Under the pieces are notes generated by a model, which ran no database searches, was not told the DNA's origin, and saw only the letters and a list, made by a program, of their open reading frames with translations. Of a stretch of 64,000 nt of DNA, positions 25,401 to 35,418 are shown piece after piece. Every line of letters begins with the position of its first letter. The stretch's first letter is position 1. A program made the translations under genes and the position numbers. The DNA is from Aralia elata (taxonomy: Eukaryota; Streptophyta; Magnoliopsida; Apiales; Araliaceae): the NCBI GenBank assembly GCA_034770075.1, contig CM068379.1, forward strand, positions 16,863,506-16,927,505, given 5' to 3'.

Positions 25401-25719
25401 ATTGCTTTGTAATATAAAGTTGTATAAGGATTTTATTATATAAGAAAGATTTGGTATTGAGAATGAGTTGTATAAACTCAGTTCTACTCTGATAATATGG
25501 ATCGTAAAACGAATACGATTATTGAATATAGGGGATCGTAAAGGTTGCGATTCAGGGAATAGAAAGAAGATAATTTTTTTTTAATAATCCGCATTTTCGG
25601 CTATTATTTCATCTTAGTATGATGTAAAGATGGAGTAAGATAGTATCGTACGCACAAGGTCGGGATTCAGATTAGTCCTAATTTTAGATTAAGCTGGTCC
25701 CGATTTTGGGGGCGTTACA
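22462..25719 (+). repeat. Right (3') LTR of the LARD-like element
   Basis: 3,258 bp, nearly identical to 16649-19905. Differences seen by eye include a GGGGGG insertion near 22914, a missing G near 24333 and a few one-base changes. Ends GGGGGCGTTACA followed by TATAA. Confidence 0.92.
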
Positions 25720-26828
25720 TATAATTTATTGTTGTGGTATAATTTATTTAAGTATGATAACATTAATAAAGTGGCGATAAATAATTTTATAATTGGTGTG
25801 TATTTTATTACACAAGGATAATGATAATATTCTAATTTAATTAAATTAGAAGATTAATGATTTATTAAATAAAATTATAATAATTTTTAAGGTTTAAATT
25901 GTATTTATTAATAAAATGAGTTTTATTAAATTTAAGTGAGACATTAGAAATATATCATATAGTAATAATAAAAAATAAACCAAGGATTGTTCAATTGGGT
26001 TTGCCAAACATGGCTTAACCTTTTGTTTTATGTAATTGATGAAATAAAAGCAAAACACGTTACTTGTCAGTTTTTATTTGTTTTGAAAGCTTCTATCAGT
26101 TATGTCAGTTGTTTTTTGAAAAGTCTGAGGAAGAGAGAAATTGTGAGTAGAGAGTTTTGAGAGAATTCTGAGAATCAAGGAGGAGAAGAAGATTGTTCAA
26201 GCAATTCTAAGCTTCTAACTAAGAATTAAGGAGGTAATAATCTAATTCCTAGTCTTTAATTTATACTTCTTAAAATTCACTCTTCTGTGATAATTTTTGA
26301 CAAAATAAATTGATAGGATTGATAATATGTTGATTATAAATGTTGTCAAGTGTGTATAATCTGGTATATCGCATCTGTGAATGATTTTGTGTTGGTTTAA
26401 TCCGTGTAAATGCATGAAACAGGAAGAAATGGACTTTTTGTTTTCACTATATTTTTATGGTCTGCTTTAAGTATAAAATTGAGTGTCAATTCATGCTTCG
26501 AATCTAAAATTGAGGGTTGGTGGTTGTAATTCATTGAAAAATGAAAATAATACAACTTGAATGAATCAAAATGGTTGAAAAACGGATTTGTGGTGAGACA
26601 TTTCGCTAAAGATATCAAAATATGAGTATTAAGTATAAACAGTGAATTTTGGCCTTTAAATTGGTTGTTTTAGATTGTTTATATTGTTAGAACCGTTGAT
26701 TATATGTTAGGTTTAAGTTTTACAACATGTTCGATGTTTGGGTATGCTCAATTTGCAAATTGGGTGAAGGAAGTGGGAGAATTTGGTCTGAAAATCGTTG
26801 TTCGCGAAACAGAGCAACATTTTATGCA

Positions 26829-26960
26829 TCGCGGCGTCGCAGCATCGGTGCATAGTATAAAACTGGCGCCGCAGCGTCGAGGCCCAAGGGACTCGGGTCA
26901 GGCCAGCGCCGCAGCGCCGGCTCAAGGCCAAGACCTGGCGCCACAACGTCGGTCCGGGTC
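26829..26960 (+). repeat. GC-rich cluster of GCGCCGCAGCG-type repeats in the solo LTR
   Basis: Four degenerate copies of a (C/T)GGCGCCGCAGCGTCGG-like motif start near 26830, 26872, 26902 and 26935 in otherwise AT-rich sequence. A 96-codon frame covers them but has no recognisable domain. A GC-rich patch also sits inside the LARD LTR and in the other solo LTR. Confidence 0.5.
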
Positions 26961-28333
26961 GGGTCAGCTGGGTGGGGTCAACCCAGAAAAATGAAATTTT
27001 TCCAGATTTTGAAATAAAATAATTTCACATATATGATGCAACATGATAAGTATGTGTTATATTAGCAAGGGTTTAAGAGTGGATTTAAGTTATGTTCTGG
27101 AAGTGATCAATCGATTAATAAAGGAAGCAATTAGTTGAGCTAAGATTAATAATTGTTCAACGTGACTTGAATGTATAGGTTACTCAAAGAGTAAGTAGAT
27201 AACATTAAATGTAGAGAGCATAGCAGGCAAGTTTCTTAACTCTACTTTTACATTGTGCAAGTTTCCTATCTTACTTACGTTTTTATACCGAATGCAAACT
27301 TCTTACTTTTACTCTTATATTGAGCAAGCTTCGAACCTTGGCTTATTATTATTCAAACAAGGTTTATAATAGTGTCCATTGCTTATGTTTTGTTCAAGAC
27401 TCACTGCTATCCGTTTATAATTCTTTATTATTCGTGCTTGGATATGGTTATTATTGTACAATCTCTTTGTTGTATCAAACTCTTTAGTGACTAGTGAACC
27501 CTTATTGATTTGACTAGTCCATAGTTGATGAGCATTCTAATTCTAGAACTTTTATTGAAGTTGTTCCAAACCAAACTTCTTTTGGTACGGACTCTAACGT
27601 TAATGCTGAGATGAACAACCCTGTTATAGGGGAATATAATACGCAGTAGCGTTAAAATATTTGTGCACAATATATTGTAGGAAGGGCTGATCCCCCAAAG
27701 TACAAGATGGATGATCCATATAGTCTATAAGATTGTTAAAGGTTACAGTAGAGATACTTGTTAACCTAGGACATAGTTCGTGGTCTTGTGACATTCAGAT
27801 GTACTTTTCATCTCGTTTGTTTTTTTTTAAATCTTAAATCTAAAGCCGAACTTTCTATTGAGCTATCAGTTCTTGTTTATCGTTGTCTGACGCATTAAAG
27901 ATTATGTTATTCAATTAAAATTTATTTATTGTTTATTTTGATGTCACTCTTGTTATTGTTACCCTGGTGGGCAATTGTTTTGCTCAGCCTTGTATAAAAC
28001 ATTGCAGCTAAGATTGAGAAGCCAGATGAGCCATCCACTAGTAAGGGCATAGGCAAGATGCACAAGTAGCTGGTGAACTGACTATTTGTCTGATGAAGTT
28101 TATGTAATAAAGACTTATTTAGTATTATGATTTAATTCCGCATTGATGTAATAAAGGTAAGATGACCTAGGATTTGTTTGAGATATTTAGTTTGTAACCC
28201 TTTGTGGGAAGATGATTTATTAAGTTTAATGTTATTATCATTTATTTTTGGGTAGATAGATGTGAATGTTTTTAAATAATGAGCACTAGATCTGTGGGAA
28301 TTGAGTACCCAGATTTGGGGGTGTCACATTTCC

Positions 28334-28741
28334 TAACTAATTCGGTTAGTCAAAACGTACAATTTTCTTTCGAAATTATTTTTACTAGAGATTACGTCTA
28401 CCGTTCCCGAATAAACGCTATACCGTAATTCGAAAATTCGAAAACACGAAAATGGGTTTTTTGACGTGAATAGTGTTTTTATAACGCTATGATGTAATTC
28501 GAAATGTCGAAAAACGAAAAGAGCGTTTTCTGTGTTTTATGAATAGTGATTTATCGTTTTTCTCGAAAAAAAATTATTTCGTCTAAAAATCCCAACACAT
28601 ATACATAATCACATAACACATACAATAGGTCAATAATCGGCCTTTAAACACATACACAATCATTCCATCAAAATATTTATTTTATTTAATAAATATTAAA
28701 AATCCTAATTACATGAATAAGCTACATTCTCGATCGTTATA
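28334..28741 (-). repeat. Right (5') LTR of Gypsy A, last part
   Basis: Resumes with TAACTAATTCGGTTAG and runs to CGATCGTTATA. It matches 4703-5184 of the left LTR and 51621-52077 in unit B. The terminal CA is TA here but still CA in unit B. Confidence 0.88.
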
Positions 28742-28746
28742 TTTGT

Positions 28747-29899
28747 TGAAGGCCTCTACGTCGAGCACACAGCCGAAACATTGAAGAAATAACTTTACAT
28801 TTAAATGAAGACTAGGGATTCGACTGAGTTAATTCAGAGTTTGAGTAGAGTCTAGCTACTCACACATTTCATCATACTGACCTCAAAGCTAGAAGCTCTT
28901 AGTCCAACTTTAAGGAATCCTTTGAAAAGATAACTTGATGTGACTAGTCATAGTTTGTAAGGTATGATGTTTCAAAAGTATAAGATATCATGACACGTGG
29001 TAACCAACCATTTATAGTTAAATATAACAAATCATTTAAGTGAAGAAAATATTAAAGTAAGAGTATTTTCAATCTCTGTTTATCAACTACAATATCAACG
29101 GTTAAGAACTCATCGAATGGGAAGAAAATGCTATAAGTGGTATATAGCCAAGTCCTTTGCACAGAGATCAAGAACTGAACAATTAAAGCAACAACTAGAA
29201 TAGGTTTTTCCACAACAAAGCAGCAGGTTGTGGATGCCTTTTTATAGCTATCAAGTAAATGTGAAAAATACAAGATAAGATATAAGATAACCTCTATCAC
29301 TTCACCTATATGCTACAAGAGATATTTCATAATTTTTGGACTTAATTTTGAATTATGAAGATTATTGAGAATTTGAACAGAAACGGCTATGAAGTAATAG
29401 TAAACCTAATCAGAAAATTTTAAAAAATTCACAAGAATTCTAAAATGAGTACGTCTAGCCCTATTATAAAGGGTTTTCCCAAACTAATTCGGCAAGTATG
29501 ACTGGTACAAGGTTCGAAGAACGAAAAAATTAATAAAAGCTGTTTAAGTAAGCAAAAACTGCGTAATAAAAATTTATTGAAGAATATATGTTAAAACTAA
29601 GCTATGGGGCTTAAGTTTTCAAAAGAATAAAGTTTAAAGTATCGAAATGCAAAAATGGATAGAAGGTAACCTTTAAAATAGGTTTAAAGGAGTAAATAAT
29701 ATTAAAATATAATTACGGGAAGTAACCGACAAAGATTAATATTATTATGAGGGAATTAATATGTTAATATTCCATAATGTTGTATGTGACTCAAAATTGA
29801 GTTTGGGAGGAGGATACGAGACTAAATAGCTAAGTGAGATAAGTTCTTTTGAATACTTTAAATTCTTCGTAATGTGTGTCATGCACTCTTTTAATTGTT
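28747..29899. other. Unit A spacer, no gene seen
   Basis: Collinear with unit B from 52083 and unit C from about 58890. Relative to B and C, unit A lacks about 75 bases after CTCACAC (near 28864). No coding frame or clear transposon end was found, although part of it may belong to the older LTR that ends at 31025. Confidence 0.6.
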
Positions 29900-31025
29900 A
29901 AAATTGTACTCTGGAGATATATGCATATTCTTGTGATATTTAAAGTAAAGAGTTGATTCCATTTGTTTCGGCTAAACTTTGTCAACAAACTGTTCATATT
30001 TGAATGATTACTCTCGAAGCGTTTGAATTTCTATAAATTTCTTAAAGATAAGTTGAATGCTTCAAACCAAATTTTTCTTGGTGTGGATTCCTGATGGTAT
30101 AAACTGAGTTGAACAACCCTATTATATAGGGGAGTGTTAGGCGAGCCGACCATTTACCGTTGAATGCCGGTGAAGAAATGTTAGAATCATTAGCGCACAG
30201 TTAAAATACGGTGGGAATGTGATGAAGTCATAACTTGGGGATGTTATTACACTAACCTAATAATACCCTATGGAGAGTTCGCAATCTTTGTGAGTGTTGA
30301 ACGTATTGGAGAGTTTTCAGTCTTTTACTGATGAACTTTATAATCAGTTCTTGGTCCCTACGACCTCTTATCTCTCTAAAAATATCGAAATCCTTATGAA
30401 TAACGATGTGATGAATTTCATAGACTCTGAAATCCAAAGCTAGATATTTTCTGATGTTACTATTGTTGATTATAAGTTTCTCTTTAAATAATCAGTTTTA
30501 CAATTATCTGTGATGTTAATTCAGTAGCTGAAATTTATACTCATGCTTATGTTTTAAAATCTTTTAAACTTGCTGAGCAAATTTGTTGCACACCCTTGCA
30601 TTCTATTTAAATTTTTAGATAAGGCAGAAGGATCGAAAAGATCCGGACTTAAAGATAAAGAGAAGGGAATAGTAAAATATTGATGTAACATATTAGCTAT
30701 GTTATACTAATTTTTGTAGTGTTGTAAAATGCGTAATGATGTAATCAAGTATTATATTGTGTAAGGAGTAGAGATGTGGAAATATGTAATTTTATTTACG
30801 TGTAATTTATTGTAAACGAGCCTAGTGTGTATTATAGGCAGGTGGTAAGAATGTTAGGTTTGAGACCTGGGGAATAAGGAATTGATTGTTATTTAATGTT
30901 ATGATGAGACAGGTAGTGATTGTATAAGGAAATGATGCTTGAATATTAAGCATGTGTGATGAATGTATTTGGATAGTGATGCACCAAATCAGCTGCAGAG
31001 AGTACAGGAATTTGGGGGCATCACA
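29900..31025 (+). mobile_element. LTR-like segment ending GGGGGCATCACA (start unresolved)
   Basis: The right edge TTTGGGGGCATCACA resembles the ends of the LARD LTR (GGGGGCGTTACA) and of the 2.8-kb solo LTR (GGGGGTGTCACA). It shares with them a CTTGCTGAGC-type block near 30570 and a CCAAATTTTTCTTGG / GAACAACCC block near 30066-30117. Unit B has the same edge at 54448; unit C has lost it. I could not find a TG start or a matching target duplication, so the left boundary given here is arbitrary. Confidence 0.45.
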
Positions 31026-31703
31026 ACAATATATCCAGTAGTTATTTTCAGGTTCTTACTTAACTATCTGGTACTTGGGGTTATATTTTGCATATATATG
31101 TTAATTGTAACTTGCCTGTCAATAGAAAGGATAGTTTGACTACTTTTATAATTGAGTTTTTCACATTACTTGTTCATCTTGGTTGATTTGTATTCCTAAC
31201 TAAATTTAATCAGTAAATCAACGGATGAAGATAATTTAACTAATAATAGTTCAACTTGTACTTATAGTTTAGTTTAGCTCTGACTAAAAACCAACAACTA
31301 AGCTAACTAGAGTCAGTTATCCTTAAAACTAATTTTCTAACATTGAAGTCCTTAGTCAAAGGTTAAAAGACACAATGGAGAAGCAGTTCCTTCGTCTCTT
31401 TAATTGTCTGGCCAGTTTCGATTAATCAGTTGACCAATTTTTAAAGACAATGTTAGTTGAATAAAATCTCAACAGTTAAACAAGAACTTTCTCACATTGA
31501 GTTCACTGAACTCTGGCATCCCCTAATGCAAAATTATTCAAGCACAACACCATTAAAAAAATGTAATAAATAAGTTCTTGAAAAGAAAATAGTTAGTCCC
31601 AATATTTATGTTTTTTTGTTAAACATAATAAATCACTTACCAAAAATTTTCTTTAGGTTCCCCTCTATCCTTTTACATGGTTATCCCCACCTCAATTTAG
31701 TTG

Positions 31704-31754
<51 letters not shown>

Positions 31755-33058
31755 CAACACAAGTCACAAAATTGAATTTGCGTAAAACGTGGAAGTCTAT
31801 ATCACAAGATAGAATAAATTATGGTGGGGATATTCTTAATTTTTACCTATTCCATGTATACACATATGTAACCATTATAATTCGATTGAAAACTTTCACT
31901 ATACATAAAAATGCTCAATTTATTTTGTAGATGGGAAATCAGATCTTGCCAAGCCCTCAAAATCTCTTTCAAGTATTGGTACTCATTAATATATTATTCT
32001 AAAGAGGGTGTTAATGTAGGTTGAATCAAAATTTGGCATATTCTATTCATCATCCAATAAACTACATGGTTATCCCAACTATAGACATGCACCCAGAATG
32101 TTTTGCACTTTTGTAAATCACATTTTTCAAATAATTTGGAAGAGTTAAAATGAAACTTTATCATTAATTAGGGTAAGCAATTACAAAAATAATAGTGGAA
32201 TGACTTAATTGTAAGTTAGACATAATAGAAGGTACCAAATTGCAAAAAACCACCTTAAACGATTGCCAAAAAAGATCAATACTTAGAAATAAATCATTTA
32301 GCAAGAACAATTCCCAAGGTAGCCCAGGCCCCCTGAGCCCTATACTCCCTCCATCCCTGCATTCAGGTGTTGGTATTCCCTATAATACTATAGTGCAGGT
32401 GTTAATATAGGTTGACTCAAAATTTGTCTCATTTTCTGTCTCATTTAATAAATTGAATAGTTATCCCCACCCATATTTACTATGTGGAGTAATGTTACAC
32501 AAACAAGTTGAGTAGGATAAAAAATAGAGAATATAGGAAGCAGAACCTACCATGGAATGATTTACATATATTTATTGGTATGCAATATATGGGTTGGTCC
32601 TACAGTTAGTGCACAATATGTTTTTTTTATAATTTTTGTACATAGTATTATTCTTACTTTGTGGTTAGGAGTTGAAATCCGTTCCAATCTCGTTCATGTG
32701 CTAGGTGTTAATATAGGTTGAATCAAAATATGTCCTATTCTTCGTCTCAATTATTAAAATATATTGTTATTTCCAAACATATTTACTATGTGGTCGAAGA
32801 TTAAAATCTTTCCAAACTTCGTTTAATGTTCATATTCATTAAAATACTGTAGTGGGGTTTTAATAAAGGTTTGAATCCAAATTTGTCTTATTCTTTGTCT
32901 CATTTAATAAATAAATAAATAAATATAGACAACAATACGTGATATTGGATGAGAACAGCAAATTTGGATTCGAGTGGGTGAAATGAAGTGGGTTGCTGGT
33001 TTGGGTCTCTTAAATATACAAAACCTTGTGCTCCATGTCTCTTTTTGTCATGCATTCA
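31026..33058. other. nsLTP gene 1 upstream region with degenerate repeats
   Basis: Non-coding sequence collinear with 54449-56550 and 61210-63200. It holds an AT microsatellite, several degenerate copies of the 135-bp repeat, and a segment at about 32485-32655 with weak inverted ends (GTAATGTTACACAAA against TTTTTGTACATAGTATTA), possibly a MITE. TACTCCCTCCATCCC at about 32342 looks like a Stowaway-type end. No gene was seen. Confidence 0.6.
31707..31748. repeat. (AT)21 microsatellite
   Basis: A pure AT run. The corresponding runs in units B (55156-55204, AT then AC) and C (61807-61868, (AT)31) differ in length. Confidence 0.95.
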
Positions 33059-33059
33059 C

Positions 33060-33066
33060 TATAAAT
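33060..33066 (+). promoter_or_regulatory. TATA box of nsLTP gene 1
   Basis: TATAAAT lies 97 bases before the ATG. The same box is found at the same distance in genes 2 and 3 in conserved context (ATTCACTATAAATTAGTAG). Confidence 0.7.
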
Positions 33067-33156
33067 TAGTAGATAGGGTCAGTTACATTGCATTGCATAA
33101 GCACCATCACACATTCATATACCCATCTCACTCAATTCTTTCTCCAAAAAATTTCG

Positions 33157-33528
33157 ATGGCCAAACAAAACGCGGTTTGCTCTACATGGTTGATCACCAT
33201 GGTGGTTTTAGCTCTGATACTTACAAATTCTCCGACTGCAAAAGCAGAAGTTAATTGCAAGGATTGTGTTATGAAGATAATCCCATGCAAGGGATTTCTT
33301 ACTGGTGAAGCTCCAACAATAAGTGTTGCATGTTGCAGTGGTGCACAAGAGCTAGACCAAATAGCAATTGGTTCAAAAGTTGATAAAAGAGCTATATGTG
33401 TGTGCTTGAAGGCGGCAACGGAGTCTCTTCCTATCAGAATTGACAGGGCAAACCAAATTGCCCCGCTATGCCACCTTAAAACTAAGTTTGAAGTCCGACC
33501 CGACATTGACTGCAACAAGTATATGTAA
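33157..33528 (+). CDS. nsLTP gene 1, disrupted at its splice donor by Copia
   Basis: A secreted type-1 non-specific lipid-transfer protein, expected to bind lipids in the cell wall or apoplast. The ATG sits in CGATGGCC; the upstream in-frame extension has no ATG. Residues 1-30 are a signal peptide (core WLITMVVLALIL, cleavage after AKA). The cysteine pattern is C34-x9-C44-x14-CC59/60-x20-C81-x-C83-x21-C105-x13-C119, plus an extra C37. Exon 1 should end at 33518. The Copia element lies five bases into the intron, so an unspliced reading ends NKYM-stop, the stop being supplied by the LTR. Compared with genes 2 and 3 there are three replacements: A57V, E74K and A88T. The normal acceptor is also changed (see 42986-43336). 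Expression and function are uncertain. Confidence 0.8.
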   Translation: MAKQNAVCSTWLITMVVLALILTNSPTAKAEVNCKDCVMKIIPCKGFLTGEAPTISVACCSGAQELDQIAIGSKVDKRAICVCLKAATESLPIRIDRANQIAPLCHLKTKFEVRPDIDCNKYM

Positions 33529-35404
33529 GTATGCAAAATCACAATCATATTGAGATACGCAACGGAAAATGAAAATTAAAATTTTTGCAACTTATCTATG
33601 AATCACCTTATGCATAACTATTAATTGAAGAAGAAGATAAACAAGAAATATACCTTAATAGATCCAACCTTTGAACCGCTACAAGATCTACTCCTTGTTG
33701 ATTACTTCAAGCTCCTCCTTGCTTTGTTCCTTGGATTAAACACTAGCTTCAAAGTGTATGAAACACTCTAGAGGTGATCCACCAAGAATGATTATATGGA
33801 ACAATATTTGATTTTTACAAATCTTGGATGGCTAATCCAATAAGTTCTTTTATCCCTAACTCTTAAGAATAACAAGAACAATACATGAAGAACACTTAGA
33901 AGATTTGATCAACAACTTGATCTCTAATTTTGTGTTCTTGAGATGGAGGCTACTAGTTCATAACTTAGTTTTCTTAGTTAGGTTAATTAGGAGAAACCCT
34001 AATTTTATTAGTATACAACTAAGTATAATACTTACATAATGTATAAGTATCAATATTCTCCTAACCCACCTGTTTTGCATTTAAGCACTTAACACATGTT
34101 TTGCAATTATTTGACCAAATTCAAATTTGCATTTAATTTAAATGATATTTATATTTCATTTAAATTAATTCTTAATCTAATTAAGAATTAAATGATAATA
34201 ATAATAAGATTTCTCTTATTAATTTATAATTCAATATTTCTCCAAATATATCATTATAAATATTAAGCATTTCAATTTATTCAACTAATAAATTAAATAC
34301 TTAATTTATTATCATTAAGCCAATTGTTTCCAATATAATATTATTCTTTTTTGCGGTGTGACCCTTTAGGTTCAATATTATGTCGGTAGTATAATAAATA
34401 AATTAGAACAATTCTAATATTATTTATAATGAATTAAACTCTTTTAATTCAAACATAAATAAATAATATTTATTCTACATCAAGAGGGACACCTTACGAT
34501 AATGTATCATGACTATCCGAATAATATAAAATCAATGTTTAATCACATAGAACCTATTCAGTACGTAGTAGTTACCGTATAATTCAATCCTTCTACCATA
34601 CAATGTCCCGATTAAATATAAGACATGGAATTACTGACAAGTCTTATTTTATTTAATCATATGCATTTCGATCCAAGAATGCACAGCTCCGATTAATGTA
34701 AATTAGAAACTCCTTTCTAATTTTCATTCAACCCTGGCCAGGGATTTCTGAGTTGTCATTTATCAAATCGCATAGGACATTCTCTCCCTTTATTAGAAGT
34801 GATAGATCCTTTGTCGATCATTCACCTACATTCGTGTATACTTTATTATACCCGTACATATCCTATAACATACACTAAGGTATTAAGGAATATGATAAAG
34901 TATAACTCAGCATACACAAGGTACTATGATGATCTCAAGTCCAAGGATCACTTGTACTACTATCAGTTTAAGAACTTCCTATTGACAAGTGAATAAAACT
35001 CCATTAGGGTTCTTAAGCGAGTCTCGTTCAGTGAACTAATTCTCCAATAAGCACCTACATACTTGCTTTAGTGTCTCCACACAAATGATTATGAGATCAA
35101 TCATCATCTTCTAAAGATCAAACATAGTATGTACTAATCTATCCGGATCAGTAATCCCAATATTAGTGATCCAACGATTAGGAACATTTTATTTTTGAGC
35201 TTTCTTGAATTTAGATCTCACTAGCATGATCTCATCATGATTCTAAAAGCATTGCTCGAAAACTATGGGTTCATCACATTTATTAATTCAACCAATTAAC
35301 ATGGATAAAATATGCTTTTTATTCTATTATTAATATTTGAATAATATTACAAAGTAAATGCTCATTACATCAAATATAATTGGCTTGAGGGCATATTACT
35401 TTTA
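33524..35404 (-). repeat. 3' LTR of the Copia element
   Basis: Begins TGTAAGTATGCAAAATC and ends ATATTACTTTTA, where the terminal CA is changed to TA. The 65-codon frame inside it is paralleled in the other LTR and is not considered a gene. Confidence 0.92.
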
Positions 35405-35416
35405 ATCTCCCACTTG
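35405..35416 (-). other. Polypurine tract of the Copia element
   Basis: On the minus strand CAAGTGGGAGAT immediately precedes the 3' LTR. It is the purine-rich primer expected there. Confidence 0.8.
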
Positions 35417-35418
35417 TA

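Larger units (their letters stand above)
16649..25719 (+). mobile_element. LARD-like non-autonomous LTR retrotransposon, complete
   Basis: A 9,071-bp element with near-identical LTRs of 3.26 kb, TSD TATAA (16644-16648 and 25720-25724), a tRNA-Met-type primer site just after the left LTR and a purine tract just before the right LTR. The 2.56-kb internal region has no gag or pol homology in any frame. This fits Large Retrotransposon Derivatives, which must be moved by proteins from an autonomous partner. Its LTR ends and polypurine tract resemble those of Gypsy A, so a Tekay-like partner is plausible. The near-identity of the LTRs suggests it is the youngest or among the youngest insertions here. 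Confidence 0.9.
16473..28328 (+). mobile_element. Solo LTR (~2.8 kb) in the Gypsy LTR, split by the LARD element
   Basis: Begins TGTAACGGACGAAG at 16473 and ends TTTGGGGGTGTCACA at 28328. It is flanked by TTTCT (16468-16472) and TTTCC (28329-28333), a 5-bp duplication with one mismatch. Excluding the insert (16649-25719 plus one TSD) its length is about 2.78 kb. It has no primer site or coding region, so it is best read as a solo LTR in plus orientation. Its later half resembles the segment 29900-31025 (a CCAAACCAAA / TTGGT / GAACAACCC module). Confidence 0.75.
1706..28741 (-). mobile_element. Tekay/Del-type Gypsy retrotransposon A (nested, defective)
   Basis: An LTR retrotransposon in minus orientation. 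Its left edge is TGTGACGCACCC after TTTGT (1701-1705); its right edge is CGATCGTTATA before TTTGT (28742-28746). In unit C the empty site is continuous around 58885. Removing the insertions at 7917-11768 and 16473-28328 leaves about 11.3 kb. The order on the minus strand is 5' LTR, degenerate primer site, gag-like region, protease, RNase H, integrase, chromodomain, 3' LTR. The chromodomain tail (5232-5391) places it with Tekay/Del chromoviruses. It is dead: the reverse-transcriptase core is missing and every domain has stops or frameshifts. Confidence 0.9.

Noticed and set aside
26704..26994. 96-residue frame across the GC-rich islet
   Set aside because: It is explained by imperfect GC-rich repeats; the opposite strand is also open, and there is no domain.
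32988..33254. 88-residue plus-strand frame overlapping the nsLTP start (also 56480 and 63131)
   Set aside because: It begins before the TATA box and lies in a different frame from the nsLTP; no domain is visible.
33132..33548. Antisense frames of 134-138 residues opposite each nsLTP exon (also 56624-57028, 63275-63679)
   Set aside because: They are shadows of a conserved sense exon; the sense frame has a signal peptide and cysteine pattern, the antisense has neither.
34799..34996. 65- and 82-residue frames in the Copia LTRs (second at 42329-42577)
   Set aside because: They are present in both LTRs only because the LTRs are copies; no recognisable protein and no coding signature.
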